Below, piece by piece: positions 7,224-14,959 of a DNA stretch of 34,926 nt. The DNA lies in the NCBI GenBank assembly GCA_964544285.1, contig CAZJAQ010000007.1, positions 1 through 34,926 on the forward strand, in the 5' to 3' direction. The translations under genes and the position numbers were made by a program. Position 1 is the stretch's first letter; every line of letters starts with the position of its first letter. Source of the DNA: CAYGVX01 sp964544285 (lineage in GTDB: Archaea; Thermoproteota; Bathyarchaeia; Bathyarchaeales; SOJC01). The notes under the pieces are model-generated. The model searched no databases. It was not told where the DNA came from and saw only the letters and a list, made by a program, of their open reading frames with translations.

Positions 7224-7898
7224 TTATTTCACCACATCGAGGGCTTGACCTATCATGAACATTTCGGGTCCTGTGGTCAGGAACCCTGCCACTACATTGC
7301 TGCTGTTCCCTATTAACCCTGTGGCTACGTAAGGTATCCCACAGTTGACGCTTCCCACGTCCACGGGTACCTTTAACACCTCTTTGAGAAGGCGTTGTTC
7401 CTCCTCTTTAATCAACGGATGGGTCAACACGCCTTTATTCGTAGCCAACGCCAACGAGCCCACGTAGGGTAACCCTGCGATTTCGCCAGGGACTACTTCG
7501 ACGCCCAGAGTGTCAGAGATTTTCTCGATAGTCTGAGGCGTATGCCTCGGGTCGACAACTGCTCCAAAGTCGTTCGCAAGAACCATGTTTCCGTATGCGG
7601 TTCTCTTCGTGTCCATGACTGCCAAATTAGCGTCTTCCGCCGAGGCCTTTATGGTTTCGAGTTCTTCTTCTCGTACATAATGGGGTAAGAGTATGCCGTT
7701 CGAGTTGGCACATACTAAGGCTCCTATTAAAACAGAGCCGCCGACGGTTGTTCTGGCCACTTTAACGCCTAACCATTCCTCGATTTTGTTGATTTTTGTT
7801 TCGGGGGCTTGCATGGGGACTATTGCGATTTTGTCGGTTGCTAGGGAGTAGACTCCTATGCTTGCGCTTCCGAAAAGGCTTAGTAAGTAGATTGCCAA
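7224..7898 (-). CDS. eif6: Translation initiation factor aIF6
   Basis: aIF6 binds the 50S subunit and prevents premature joining with 30S. The 224-residue product has the five-fold alpha-beta repeat of the IF6 family. Repeated segments include GVKVARTTVGGSVLIGALVC ANSNGILLPHYV, GNMVLANDFGAVVDP, IAGLPYVGSLALATNKGVLTHP and VDVGSVNCGIPYVATGLIGN, and the end is a VVAGFLTTGPEMFMIGQAL segment. The start is TTG at 7898 with GGAGAG upstream that overlaps the end of L31e. This gene order (L31e-aIF6-LX) is conserved in archaea. Confidence 0.95.
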   Translation of the reverse strand: MAIYLLSLFGSASIGVYSLATDKIAIVPMQAPETKINKIEEWLGVKVARTTVGGSVLIGALVCANSNGILLPHYVREEELETIKASAEDANLAVMDTKRTAYGNMVLANDFGAVVDPRHTPQTIEKISDTLGVEVVPGEIAGLPYVGSLALATNKGVLTHPLIKEEEQRLLKEVLKVPVDVGSVNCGIPYVATGLIGNSSNVVAGFLTTGPEMFMIGQALDVVK

Positions 7899-7909
7899 CC
7901 GTTGCTCTC

Positions 7910-8434
7910 CTAGGCTAGGAAGACAGTCACGTTGCCTTCTGCGTCTTTGGCTGCGCGAATCCTTAGCTTTCGAGGGGGTTTCCCGATTCCTCGGCTCCAG
8001 ATTACTTCGTTAACTTCGTTGCTGATTATTATTCTGCCGCCTTCCTTCTCCTCGCCTTCTTCTTCGACGGCAGCTTCACCGACCTTCATGTGTCTTTGAA
8101 CAAAGGCTTTAATGATGCGCACGGCTCTTGGAGCACGCTTATTGGGCGGCATTATCCAAGCACGTCGTAATGGTATGGTGTAGATTCTTTCTTCTACGAA
8201 TTCTTCTTCCTCTTTTTCTCGCTTAGGTGGCGCTTCTTCCTCAGCCTCTTCCTCTTCGGGGATTGCCTCTTCAACAGCCTCCTCGCCTTTTTCTTCTTCG
8301 GCAATTCCTGCTTCTTCCTCCGAGGGTTCCTCTACTTCCTCGACAGCTTCGGCTTCTTCGACGGTTTCAGCCTCTTCTTCCAGCGGTTCTTCTTCCTCTT
8401 CCTTTTCTCTGAGATTTCCTGCTTTTTCTTCCAA
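7910..8434 (-). CDS. rpl31e: Ribosomal protein L31e with long acidic N-terminal extension
   Basis: The C-terminal 90 or so residues are L31e: EFVEERIYTIPLRRAW, RAVRIIKAFVQRHMKV, IIISNEVNEVIWSRG, KPPRKLRIRAAKDAEG. Ahead of them lie about 75 residues almost wholly of Glu, Ala and Val (EEEEEP, EEAEAVEEVEE, EEEEAEEEAPP and so on), and a second acidic insert (EEEGEEKEGG) sits inside the L31e fold. I prefer TTG at 8434, which follows GAGGAG by nine bases. A GTG at 8476 would add 14 residues and overlap L39e by 28 bases. Usual archaeal L31e is about 80-100 residues, so this copy is nearly doubled in length. Confidence 0.88.
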   Translation of the reverse strand: MEEKAGNLREKEEEEEPLEEEAETVEEAEAVEEVEEPSEEEAGIAEEEKGEEAVEEAIPEEEEAEEEAPPKREKEEEEFVEERIYTIPLRRAWIMPPNKRAPRAVRIIKAFVQRHMKVGEAAVEEEGEEKEGGRIIISNEVNEVIWSRGIGKPPRKLRIRAAKDAEGNVTVFLA

Positions 8435-8448
8435 ACGAACTGTCTCCT

Positions 8449-8604
8449 CTATGCCCTGAGCTTGGAACGTCGCCACTGCTTACTCTTCGGATGACTCCTA
8501 ACCCTGCCCAGGGTTTTAGCTACCACCCAAGTTGGAACTGGCTTTTTCTGCTTTCCAGCTTTTGCCAGCCTACGTTTTCTCGCCGTTGGTTTAGTTCTAG
8601 CCAT
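8449..8604 (-). CDS. rpl39e: Ribosomal protein L39e
   Basis: This is a 51-residue, very basic protein starting ATG 8604 (MARTKPTARKRRLAKAGK) and ending in TLGRVRSHPKSKQWRRSKLR. It is a full-length archaeal L39e, which lines the polypeptide exit tunnel. Typical landmarks are the PVPTWV segment and the RxHPKxxxWRRxKL end. Its stop lies within the ribosome binding site of L31e, so the two are tightly coupled. It is short enough to be missed by a gene caller with a 60-residue cutoff. Confidence 0.95.
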   Translation of the reverse strand: MARTKPTARKRRLAKAGKQKKPVPTWVVAKTLGRVRSHPKSKQWRRSKLRA

Positions 8605-8606
8605 GG

Positions 8607-8948
8607 TTATTTTCTCCTTATTTTGATGTCTCGACGTTGAGACTGTAATCGGCTTAATATTTCTTTCAACTCGTCGTCGCTGACTGGGATTTTTAGGCGT
8701 CCTGCTTGAGCGAGTTGTATGAGTTGGAGTTCGATTTGCTCTGCGTATTCGGGTTTTACCATTTTTAGGTTTGTGAGGCGTTGTCTCGCGTCGGGGGAAA
8801 GTATGCGTCGAAGTAGAGCCTGTTTTTGCATCTCGACTTGCTGCTGCATTTGAAATCGCTGTTCTTCTTGAGCGAGTCTTCGCTGCAGCTCCAGCATCCT
8901 TCTCTTGCGCAGCGTCTCGACTTCTTCGTCCTCGCTCACGCCACTCAC
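8607..8948 (-). CDS. DNA-binding protein of the PDCD5/TFAR19 family
   Basis: This 113-residue homologue of eukaryotic PDCD5 is highly helical, with a charged coiled N-terminus rich in Arg, Glu and Gln (KRRMLELQRRLAQEEQRFQM). The signature core is LLRRILSPDARQRLTNLKMV, KPEYAEQIELQLIQLAQAGR, and a basic end ILSRLQSQRRDIKIRRK. Archaeal members bind DNA nonspecifically in vitro; the cellular role is not settled. The start is GTG at 8948, just after the S19e stop. The gene is a constant member of this ribosomal operon in archaea. Confidence 0.93.
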   Translation of the reverse strand: MSGVSEDEEVETLRKRRMLELQRRLAQEEQRFQMQQQVEMQKQALLRRILSPDARQRLTNLKMVKPEYAEQIELQLIQLAQAGRLKIPVSDDELKEILSRLQSQRRDIKIRRK

Positions 8949-8952
8949 CTAT

Positions 8953-9408
8953 CTAATACCTTGCTAACTCAGGCACTTTCTTCTCTAATTCTGCTTTTAT
9001 CTCGGTGGCAATCGTGTCCAGTAACCGTCTTCCCTCAGCTGTTAACAATCTGCCCTGTCCTTTAACGTTCTCGACGAGTCCTGCGGCTTCTAGCTGTTGA
9101 AACAGTTTTCTTATGTTGCTTCCTGCACCCTTTCTCACGTGTTCTGGGCGGACGCCCATGTCTTTTCTTCCACTGTAATTTGCTCGCAGTCTTTGGACGC
9201 CGATTGGTCCTTTCATGTAGGTTTTTCGAAGAAGTGAGGCGCAGCGTGTGTACCACCAGTTGGGGTCTTGGGGTTGTTGCGTTGTGTGGGTGCCTGTTTT
9301 TGAGTAGGGTGCCCACGGTGGTGGGGTGACTTGGTCTACGTTGTCCTTTATGTACTGGGCTAGTTTGTTGACGAAGGTTTGTGCGGGGACGTCGTATGGT
9401 GTCGGCAA
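8953..9408 (-). CDS. rps19e: Ribosomal protein S19e
   Basis: This 151-residue protein is full length for S19e of the small subunit. Landmarks are TPYDVPAQTFVNKLAQYIKD, PPWAPYSKTGTHT, DPNWWYTRCASLLRKTYMKG, IGVQRLRANYSGRKDMGVRP and the winged-helix end GSNIRKLFQQLEAAGLVENV. It starts at TTG 9408 and is the first gene of the eight-gene minus-strand operon down to ftsY. A TATA element lies about 50 bases upstream. Confidence 0.95.
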   Translation of the reverse strand: MPTPYDVPAQTFVNKLAQYIKDNVDQVTPPPWAPYSKTGTHTTQQPQDPNWWYTRCASLLRKTYMKGPIGVQRLRANYSGRKDMGVRPEHVRKGAGSNIRKLFQQLEAAGLVENVKGQGRLLTAEGRRLLDTIATEIKAELEKKVPELARY

Positions 9409-9453
9409 GGTTCTTTACCTGCGGTTATTTTTCCCTCAGAAGATTCATGAAGC

Positions 9454-9470
9454 CTCTTATAAATGCTTAC
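9454..9470 (-). promoter_or_regulatory. Promoter of the S19e-FtsY operon
   Basis: On the minus strand GTAAGCATTTATAAGAG forms an archaeal TATA box (TTTATAAG) with a purine-poor BRE-like flank. It is about 50 bases upstream of the S19e start, leaving room for a short leader. No other strong TATA element is seen inside the operon. Confidence 0.5.
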
Positions 9471-9633
9471 TCCTCTTCTAAGCAACTATTCAACGCAGTT
9501 AAGTGAAGAGAGAGAAAAGCTAGGAACAGTGTAGAAGCTTTTCAGTCTTTTAACTGGCACTAGTTCTACTTCTTTGGAGATTCAACGAAGTTTAAACTCT
9601 TCTCTTTCAGAGTTGCGACTAACAAAATTTAAA

Positions 9634-9643
9634 CTTTAAAAGG
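9634..9643 (+). promoter_or_regulatory. TATA-like promoter of the arrestin/SPFH operon
   Basis: CTTTAAAAGG lies about 40 bases upstream of the ATG at 9680, preceded by another A/T-rich stretch (AAAATTTAAA). The four genes that follow are closely packed, so this is probably the operon promoter. Confidence 0.45.
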
Positions 9644-9679
9644 CGAACAGACGCATAAAATGGATGGAGTAGAGAAAGG

Positions 9680-10258
9680 ATGGGACTTTTCAAGAAATTC
9701 AAAGCACCCAAGAGCAAAATTGAGCTAAAACTCGACGAAGTCGCCTACGAAATAACAGAGAAGTTTACAGGAAAAATCCTTCTCGATACAGACGAGGAAG
9801 TTCCCATAGAAGAGTTCAGAATAGAATTCGGCGGTAAAAGGAAGGTTAAATGGAAGAAAGGCTTCAGCAGCTACAGCGGTACTTCATCGTTGGAAACGAG
9901 AAAAATCCCTGTAGGAGGCCCAGTCAAACTGGCGACTGGGCAACATCATGAGCAGCCCTTCCAAATAGACATTCCACAGTATTCACGTCCAGACCCCTTT
10001 ACGGAACTAGAAGTGACAGTCAAAGGAGTTGCTGCAGTTCAAGGTAGACCCGACCTAACAAACGAAGTAAAACCTGTCATCAACTTTCCATACGTAATCG
10101 AATGTTTAAGGGAGTACGGCGGATGCGGCTTCATAACACAGCCATTAGCAGAGCCTGTAAGGGCTTGCCCCAAATGTGGTCACAACCTAGAAGAAGTCTG
10201 GAACCGAAAATACAGCGATGAAGCAAGAAAAGCCACGCAAAGACCGCAAAGATTCTAA
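9680..10258 (+). CDS. Arrestin/Spo0M-like protein with C-terminal zinc ribbon
   Basis: This is a 192-residue protein. Residues 13-135 are beta-rich and read like an arrestin/Spo0M fold: KIELKLDEVAYEITEKFTGK, then a long region ending FTELEVTVKGVAAVQGRPDL. The C-terminus has four cysteines (142, 149, 163, 166) in the pattern of a zinc ribbon (CPKCGHNLEE). There is no signal peptide, so it is cytoplasmic. It is the first gene of a four-gene cluster with a zinc-ribbon protein, a helical protein and an SPFH protein, which suggests a scaffold or adaptor at the membrane. The fold call is by pattern only. Confidence 0.6.
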   Translation: MGLFKKFKAPKSKIELKLDEVAYEITEKFTGKILLDTDEEVPIEEFRIEFGGKRKVKWKKGFSSYSGTSSLETRKIPVGGPVKLATGQHHEQPFQIDIPQYSRPDPFTELEVTVKGVAAVQGRPDLTNEVKPVINFPYVIECLREYGGCGFITQPLAEPVRACPKCGHNLEEVWNRKYSDEARKATQRPQRF

Positions 10259-10274
10259 AAAAGAGGCGATGACT

Positions 10275-11522
10275 ATGGCACGTTATCAAGGACTCGGATT
10301 AGACATTAAAGCCTTACAGGAAAAACTAAAATCTTCTATGGAAAAGCGAGGCTACAAGATAGAACGTGTGTTAACGGGCGAGACAAGCTTTCTAATCGAG
10401 TACAAGAAGCCCGGGGTCTTTGGGGCGAAAGAAACCATAAGCGTAAAAGGAGTTCCAGACGATTTTGTGGTTTCTGGAATCAGAGAAGACAACGAAGAAG
10501 CGTGGTTCATCGTTGAAGACAACATTCTAGCCTCAGCAAAGAACCCTCAAGCATTCAGGAGTCACACAGAGAGGGAAGCAGCAACGGCAGCTCCGACAGC
10601 ACCCGCAACTCCTGCAATTCCCGTTCAGACAGACGCAAAACAGCCTACGGTTGAAAAACCCATGCAACTGTTACCAACGAGCTGTAGTAGATGCAGTGCG
10701 CCTCTAAGTGTGACACAAGAAGACCTCATAGTCACTTGCAGGTACTGCGGCTTTACCATTACTGTTGGAACTAGAGAAGAAGTGAAGAGACATAGCATGC
10801 TGGAAAACCGTCTTCTCACTCAGCAGGCAGTGGAAGCCGGGCAGAAGCACATGGATAAAGGAATCTTAAGAGTAGGAGTCGCAAAAGACGCTCAGATCAC
10901 AAACGTGAAACTGCGTTATATTCCCTTCTGGGTCTTCGCTGCAGACGCAAACACATTCTTTAAGGGCTCAACTGGCGCAGGATTTATGGGAGAAATCCGT
11001 CAGGCTCAAGAGGCGGTTACTGACAAGAGAGCAGGTAAGCTGAAAAAATTTGGAAAACTGGTTTTGGCAGGAGCCAGCGCCTACATGGAAACACAGCAAA
11101 AGGACAAACAACCTAGGACAGTCTCCTATTCCTTTTCAAACCACTACGTATGGCCAGCACTGGCTAGAAGGACCATGATAAGCGAAATAAACTTTTATGA
11201 CATACCTGCTGCCAGGAAGATTCCCTTCGACGCGGGCAAGATTCTCTCAGACGCTGAATTTCTCAACGCAGAATTGAATGAAGAGGAAGCCAAGGCGTTG
11301 GTGAAGTCCGAGGTTGAAGCCAAGGAGAGGCTGATTGCGGGTGGAAAGGTGGACAGTCTCGAATCCTGCAGTGTAAACGTGGTTCTCGGAGAGGCTGAAC
11401 TGGTGCATGCACCCGTCTGGTTTGTCCACTACACGTTAAAAGGAGAAAACTACGCGATAGTCATAGACGGCTGCGAAGGAAAAGTTTTAGGCGGAGGAAG
11501 ACCTCTATTCAAAATCACCTAG
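10275..11522 (+). CDS. TFIIB-type zinc-ribbon protein, YdjG-like
   Basis: I choose ATG 10275 (415 residues), eight bases after GAGG; the frame also opens at 10218 within the previous gene. Layout: an N-terminal alpha/beta domain (to about residue 90), an Ala/Pro/Thr linker (about 100-128), a zinc ribbon with cysteines 137, 140, 155 and 158 (CSRC...CRYC), and a large C-terminal domain with FWVFAADANTFFKG, VSYSFSNHYVWPAL and a second beta-rich section ending VIDGCEGKVLGGGRP. This arrangement recalls the TFIIB-zinc-ribbon proteins encoded beside SPFH/YdjI proteins in bacteria (YdjG). No helicase or nuclease motif is present. It is probably a cytoplasmic partner of the SPFH protein. Confidence 0.6.
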   Translation: MARYQGLGLDIKALQEKLKSSMEKRGYKIERVLTGETSFLIEYKKPGVFGAKETISVKGVPDDFVVSGIREDNEEAWFIVEDNILASAKNPQAFRSHTEREAATAAPTAPATPAIPVQTDAKQPTVEKPMQLLPTSCSRCSAPLSVTQEDLIVTCRYCGFTITVGTREEVKRHSMLENRLLTQQAVEAGQKHMDKGILRVGVAKDAQITNVKLRYIPFWVFAADANTFFKGSTGAGFMGEIRQAQEAVTDKRAGKLKKFGKLVLAGASAYMETQQKDKQPRTVSYSFSNHYVWPALARRTMISEINFYDIPAARKIPFDAGKILSDAEFLNAELNEEEAKALVKSEVEAKERLIAGGKVDSLESCSVNVVLGEAELVHAPVWFVHYTLKGENYAIVIDGCEGKVLGGGRPLFKIT

Positions 11523-11533
11523 GAGACTAATCT

Positions 11534-12067
11534 ATGTCAGAAAGAGAAACAATCGAAAAAGTCAAAGAAAGGCAAGGATTGTTTGACAAAATCCAGAACG
11601 TGTTCACAGGAGGCTACGCGACAAAAGAGGACTTGCGAGAACTAGACAAGAAACTCCGAGACTACTACTACGCCGACTTCAAAGCTCTGCGCCACAGATG
11701 GGAAGAAATCTACTTAGCGGCTCTGAACGCTGGACGAAAAGCCGCTGGAGACCACTTCAAGAAAGTGATTCAAGTCTTGGACCGAGTTGCCGAAAAAATC
11801 AACCGCGCTGATTACGGTTACGCTGGGTGGTGGGACCGCAAGGGACAGATTAACGAGAAAGAACTCGCTCGCGTGTTCAACTACGACAAAGCCTTAGATA
11901 ACGACATCAAAGCCATAGTAAACGCCGTTGAAGAGCTGTATAAGGATAGCGAAGCCGAAAACTGGGACAACGTGGAAGCCAAGGTAAAGAACGTCAAGTC
12001 TTTAATACTCGACTTGGAATCTAAGTGGAACGAGAGAGAAAAAGAATTCAGACCCATGGAGATGTAG
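11534..12067 (+). CDS. Helical protein of the SPFH cluster, function unknown
   Basis: This 177-residue protein is predicted by eye to be almost entirely helical and highly charged, with heptad-like stretches at about 30-75 (EDLRELDKKLRDYYYADFKA) and 125-165 (NDIKAIVNAVEELYKDSEAE, VKSLILDLESKWNEREKEF). An aromatic patch, YGYAGWWDRKG, divides the helices. It has no transmembrane segment and no clear PspA signature. It lies 11 bases after the zinc-ribbon gene and 4 bases before the SPFH gene, so it is co-transcribed. It may fill the place of YdjH or PspA in the bacterial modules; this is inference from position only. Confidence 0.6.
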   Translation: MSERETIEKVKERQGLFDKIQNVFTGGYATKEDLRELDKKLRDYYYADFKALRHRWEEIYLAALNAGRKAAGDHFKKVIQVLDRVAEKINRADYGYAGWWDRKGQINEKELARVFNYDKALDNDIKAIVNAVEELYKDSEAENWDNVEAKVKNVKSLILDLESKWNEREKEFRPMEM

Positions 12068-12071
12068 ACTA

Positions 12072-13154
12072 ATGCCCATAATTGAAAAAGTCGCATGGGA
12101 TTACGCGGGAGCAGAAGACATCGCTTACAGATTTCCAAAACTCTCCCTAAAATTCGGAAGCCAAGTAATCGTTAAAGAAAACCAGTGGGCTGTCTTCTTC
12201 AGAGACGGAAAAGCCTACGATGTCTTCGGTCCCGGAAGAAACACTATAACGAGCAAGAACATTCCCCTATTGACTGGTGCTCTGCAGAAACTCGGCATCA
12301 TCGGAGACATCTTCGAATGCGAAGTCGTCTTTGTTAGCAACAGTCAGTTCCGAGGAAACTTCGGCGGAACAGCCTACTCGGCGCCGAGCGGCGACATTAA
12401 ATACCAAGCCGAGCTGGGATTCTACGGATACCTGCTCTACAAAGTCGAAGACCCCAAGCTGTTTGTCATGGAATTCTTCGGCAACCGAGGCGCCTCGTCG
12501 TCCAGAGACATCGAAAACTACATTCGTGGATTCATAAACGAGCGCATAATAAACGAGTTCGGAAGCTTCGACATATTCACCGTCGTCAAGAACGTGGATG
12601 TCACAACCGACAAAGTCGCCCTGAAAATCAGCGACGAAGCAGCCAGAATAGGCTTAAAAATCATCGACTGCGTCTTCGAGGGCATCAAAATCCCAGAAGA
12701 AGCCAGAAGATTCGCTTCTGGAATGGGAGCCCAAGCCATGACGATGCAGTACATGAAAGAAACAGCCGCGGAACTCAAGGGGTCAGAGGGCGGCGGAGCA
12801 GCCGCAGCAGGACTCGGAGCGGGAATGGGCTTAACCATGCCCTACATCATGGCACAGCAGATGCAGCAAGCCCAAGCGGGAAAACCCCAAGAAGTGGTGG
12901 TCTGCCAAAAATGCGGCGCAAAAAACCCCGTGGGCACGAAATTCTGCGGCAACTGTGGAACATGCCTAGCCCCGACACCCTCAATAGTCTGTCCAAACTG
13001 CAAGGCTGAGAACCCTGCCGGCATGAAATTCTGTGGAAGCTGCGGCAAACCCTTACCCGCTGCAGGAGCTGAAATCGCTTGCGCAAAATGTAACACGAAG
13101 AACCCTGCTGGAACGAAATTTTGCGGAAGCTGTGGAGAAAAACTTCCAGAGTAG
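12072..13154 (+). CDS. SPFH/Band-7 protein with three C-terminal zinc ribbons (YdjI-like)
   Basis: This 360-residue protein has an SPFH domain at about residues 25-215: the start SQVIVKENQWAVFFRDGKAY, the GPGRNTITSKNIPLL turn, IENYIRGFINERIINEFGSF, and a helical end EEARRFASGMGAQAMTMQYM. A Gly/Ala-rich segment follows (GGGAAAAGLGAGMGLTMPYI, about 239-260). Three zinc ribbons close the protein, each CxxC-N-P-x-G-x-KFC-G-x-CG: cysteines 278/281/292/295, 307/310/321/324 and 337/340/351/354. It matches the YdjI 'virion core protein-like' SPFH family. It is the last gene of the operon, and the final ribbon ends at the stop codon. Confidence 0.82.
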   Translation: MPIIEKVAWDYAGAEDIAYRFPKLSLKFGSQVIVKENQWAVFFRDGKAYDVFGPGRNTITSKNIPLLTGALQKLGIIGDIFECEVVFVSNSQFRGNFGGTAYSAPSGDIKYQAELGFYGYLLYKVEDPKLFVMEFFGNRGASSSRDIENYIRGFINERIINEFGSFDIFTVVKNVDVTTDKVALKISDEAARIGLKIIDCVFEGIKIPEEARRFASGMGAQAMTMQYMKETAAELKGSEGGGAAAAGLGAGMGLTMPYIMAQQMQQAQAGKPQEVVVCQKCGAKNPVGTKFCGNCGTCLAPTPSIVCPNCKAENPAGMKFCGSCGKPLPAAGAEIACAKCNTKNPAGTKFCGSCGEKLPE

Positions 13155-13156
13155 TC

Positions 13157-13504
13157 CTACTTCGTTTTACGTCCTTTTTTTCTCTGTTGCATTTGAAGTA
13201 GTGTCCCGCATGCTCCACAAAACTTCGTAGCCGTCACGGTTGCACCGCATTTTGAGCATGTTGTCAGAAGTGGAGGGTAGAGGGGGCGACCGCATTCGTT
13301 GCAAAACCTGTTCTCGTCTGGGTTCCTGTTACCGCACTTTTGGCAAAGGATTACCTGCTTTGCTTTCTCTGGAGGCGTCATGAGAGGAAGCGTGCAGTTA
13401 GCCATCATCACACCCAAGGCTAAACCGAATCCTGCCGAGAAGGCGTTTCCGGCACCAACACCCTTCATCGTTGCACCCACAGTTTGCAGACAAGTTGAAA
13501 ACAC
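13157..13504 (-). CDS. Zinc-ribbon protein related to the tail of the SPFH protein
   Basis: This protein has 115 residues from GTG 13504; an ATG at 13468 would give 103. A Gly/Ala-rich hydrophobic stretch (KGVGAGNAFSAGFGLALGVM) is followed by two zinc ribbons, CQKCGNRNPDENRFCNECG and CSKCGATVTATKFCGACG, and a basic end. The order (Gly-rich segment, VxxCQKCG ribbon, more ribbons) copies the C-terminal third of the adjacent SPFH protein, which points to duplication of that part. It is convergent with the SPFH gene with only two bases between stops. It probably interacts with the same complex. Confidence 0.7.
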   Translation of the reverse strand: MFSTCLQTVGATMKGVGAGNAFSAGFGLALGVMMANCTLPLMTPPEKAKQVILCQKCGNRNPDENRFCNECGRPLYPPLLTTCSKCGATVTATKFCGACGTLLQMQQRKKGRKTK

Positions 13505-13595
13505 GCTTCGAACCCTTTAAAGCTATCTTTATGGTTCCAAAAAGCGCTTTACCAAAAGTTGAATAAAGGAGACGCTTCATTCTTCGTAGGTTGTC

Positions 13596-14870
13596 TTGAA
13601 CAAGAAAACGACGCTTGGACTATCCAGTTATCAGTTCATGGCGATGGCGCGTAGAGGGCTGTTCTACACCTTTCTATCCTTGTACTTGATGGTTGGTCTA
13701 GGGCTCTCTGTCACGGCGACGACTCTTCTCGCGAGCCTCACGATGATAGCTAACAGTGTCTCACAAACGTTCTTGTGGGGTAGAATCTCTGACAAGTACC
13801 GAATTCGTGCAAGCCTCGTGGTCATCGGAGAAACAATCGCAGCCGTCGGCTACATCCTGATATACTTTCTCCACGTTCACTTGCTAAGCACCGCAGGCTC
13901 AGAGGCTGCAGCGTACAGCATCATCGCAGGGCTCACAGTCCTCGAATTCTTCTGGTCGATGAGCAATCTAGGTTGGAGCGCCCTACTCTCGGATGTTTCA
14001 ACGTACAAGGAAAGAGGAAAACTCATGAGCGTGGTCTCCAGCGTCGGCGGCGTCGGACGAATAGCAGGGATATCCGTTTCTGGGGTGCTCTACGATTGGG
14101 GCGGCACTGCTGGAGGTTTCAGAAACGGCGTATTGTTCTTCTTCCCAGCAGGCATCATGCTTGCAAGCGCCCTACTAATCTGGTTCAGCACTCGTTCATC
14201 CGAGCAAAATTACAAAAGTGGGCAAGCAGACGAACCTATACCTGAACAGAGGGCAACTCAGCAGCGTAGTTATGGTTCCAGAGCCTTCTACTGGTTTCTC
14301 GCCTCCATCGCTATCGTCAGCTTGGGCACTTACTCAATCTTGCAGATTCTCATATTCTACGTCAACCTCGATTCACCCATCGGAGCCACCCCATTCGACA
14401 TAGCGATGATCAGCAACTCCGCCTCAATCGCAACGATCATAGCGAGCCTGCTGGCTGGACCCCTAGCAGACAGGATTGGCAGGAAAAACGCCCTCGGCGT
14501 AGGCTTAGTCTTGTCAGTTGTAACTCCCATTCTCTACGTGTTCGCACAAAACGCCACGCAAATGATGGTAATCAACAGTCTAAGCGGAGTTTCCATGGCA
14601 CTCATCGCTGTAGTCGGGTACCTACTAGCTTCCGACCTCATTCCCACAGAGAGCAGAGGAAGACTGTTTGGACAGTATAACGCCGTCATGTCCGTGTCCT
14701 TTGGAATAGCAGGCACTGTCATAGGTGGTCCAATAGCTGATTATTTGATCGGTATGGGAGCAACCAAGGCAGCAGCCTACGTAGCCACTTTCCAAGCTGC
14801 TTCTACAATCAGCCTAATAGGCACCATCATATTCGCGTTAAAAGTCAAATCTGAACCGATTAAAGATTAA
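13596..14870 (+). CDS. MFS-family transporter
   Basis: This 424-residue membrane protein has about 12 hydrophobic segments in two halves, separated by a hydrophilic loop near residues 200-228. The MFS motif A loop is seen in both halves: WGRISDKYRIR (between TM2 and TM3) and LAGPLADRIGRKN in the second half. Start is TTG 13596. The substrate cannot be inferred; the family resembles multidrug or sugar exporters. It follows the convergent zinc-ribbon gene and is followed by an FMN-binding gene in the same direction. Confidence 0.85.
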   Translation: MNKKTTLGLSSYQFMAMARRGLFYTFLSLYLMVGLGLSVTATTLLASLTMIANSVSQTFLWGRISDKYRIRASLVVIGETIAAVGYILIYFLHVHLLSTAGSEAAAYSIIAGLTVLEFFWSMSNLGWSALLSDVSTYKERGKLMSVVSSVGGVGRIAGISVSGVLYDWGGTAGGFRNGVLFFFPAGIMLASALLIWFSTRSSEQNYKSGQADEPIPEQRATQQRSYGSRAFYWFLASIAIVSLGTYSILQILIFYVNLDSPIGATPFDIAMISNSASIATIIASLLAGPLADRIGRKNALGVGLVLSVVTPILYVFAQNATQMMVINSLSGVSMALIAVVGYLLASDLIPTESRGRLFGQYNAVMSVSFGIAGTVIGGPIADYLIGMGATKAAAYVATFQAASTISLIGTIIFALKVKSEPIKD

Positions 14871-14959
14871 ATCAACCAGCAGAGAATAAGAAAAAGAGCT
14901 TAGCCAAGTTTATTCGAAAGCAGCATTAGAGATATAGGGAAAAAGAAAATGGAGACGAG

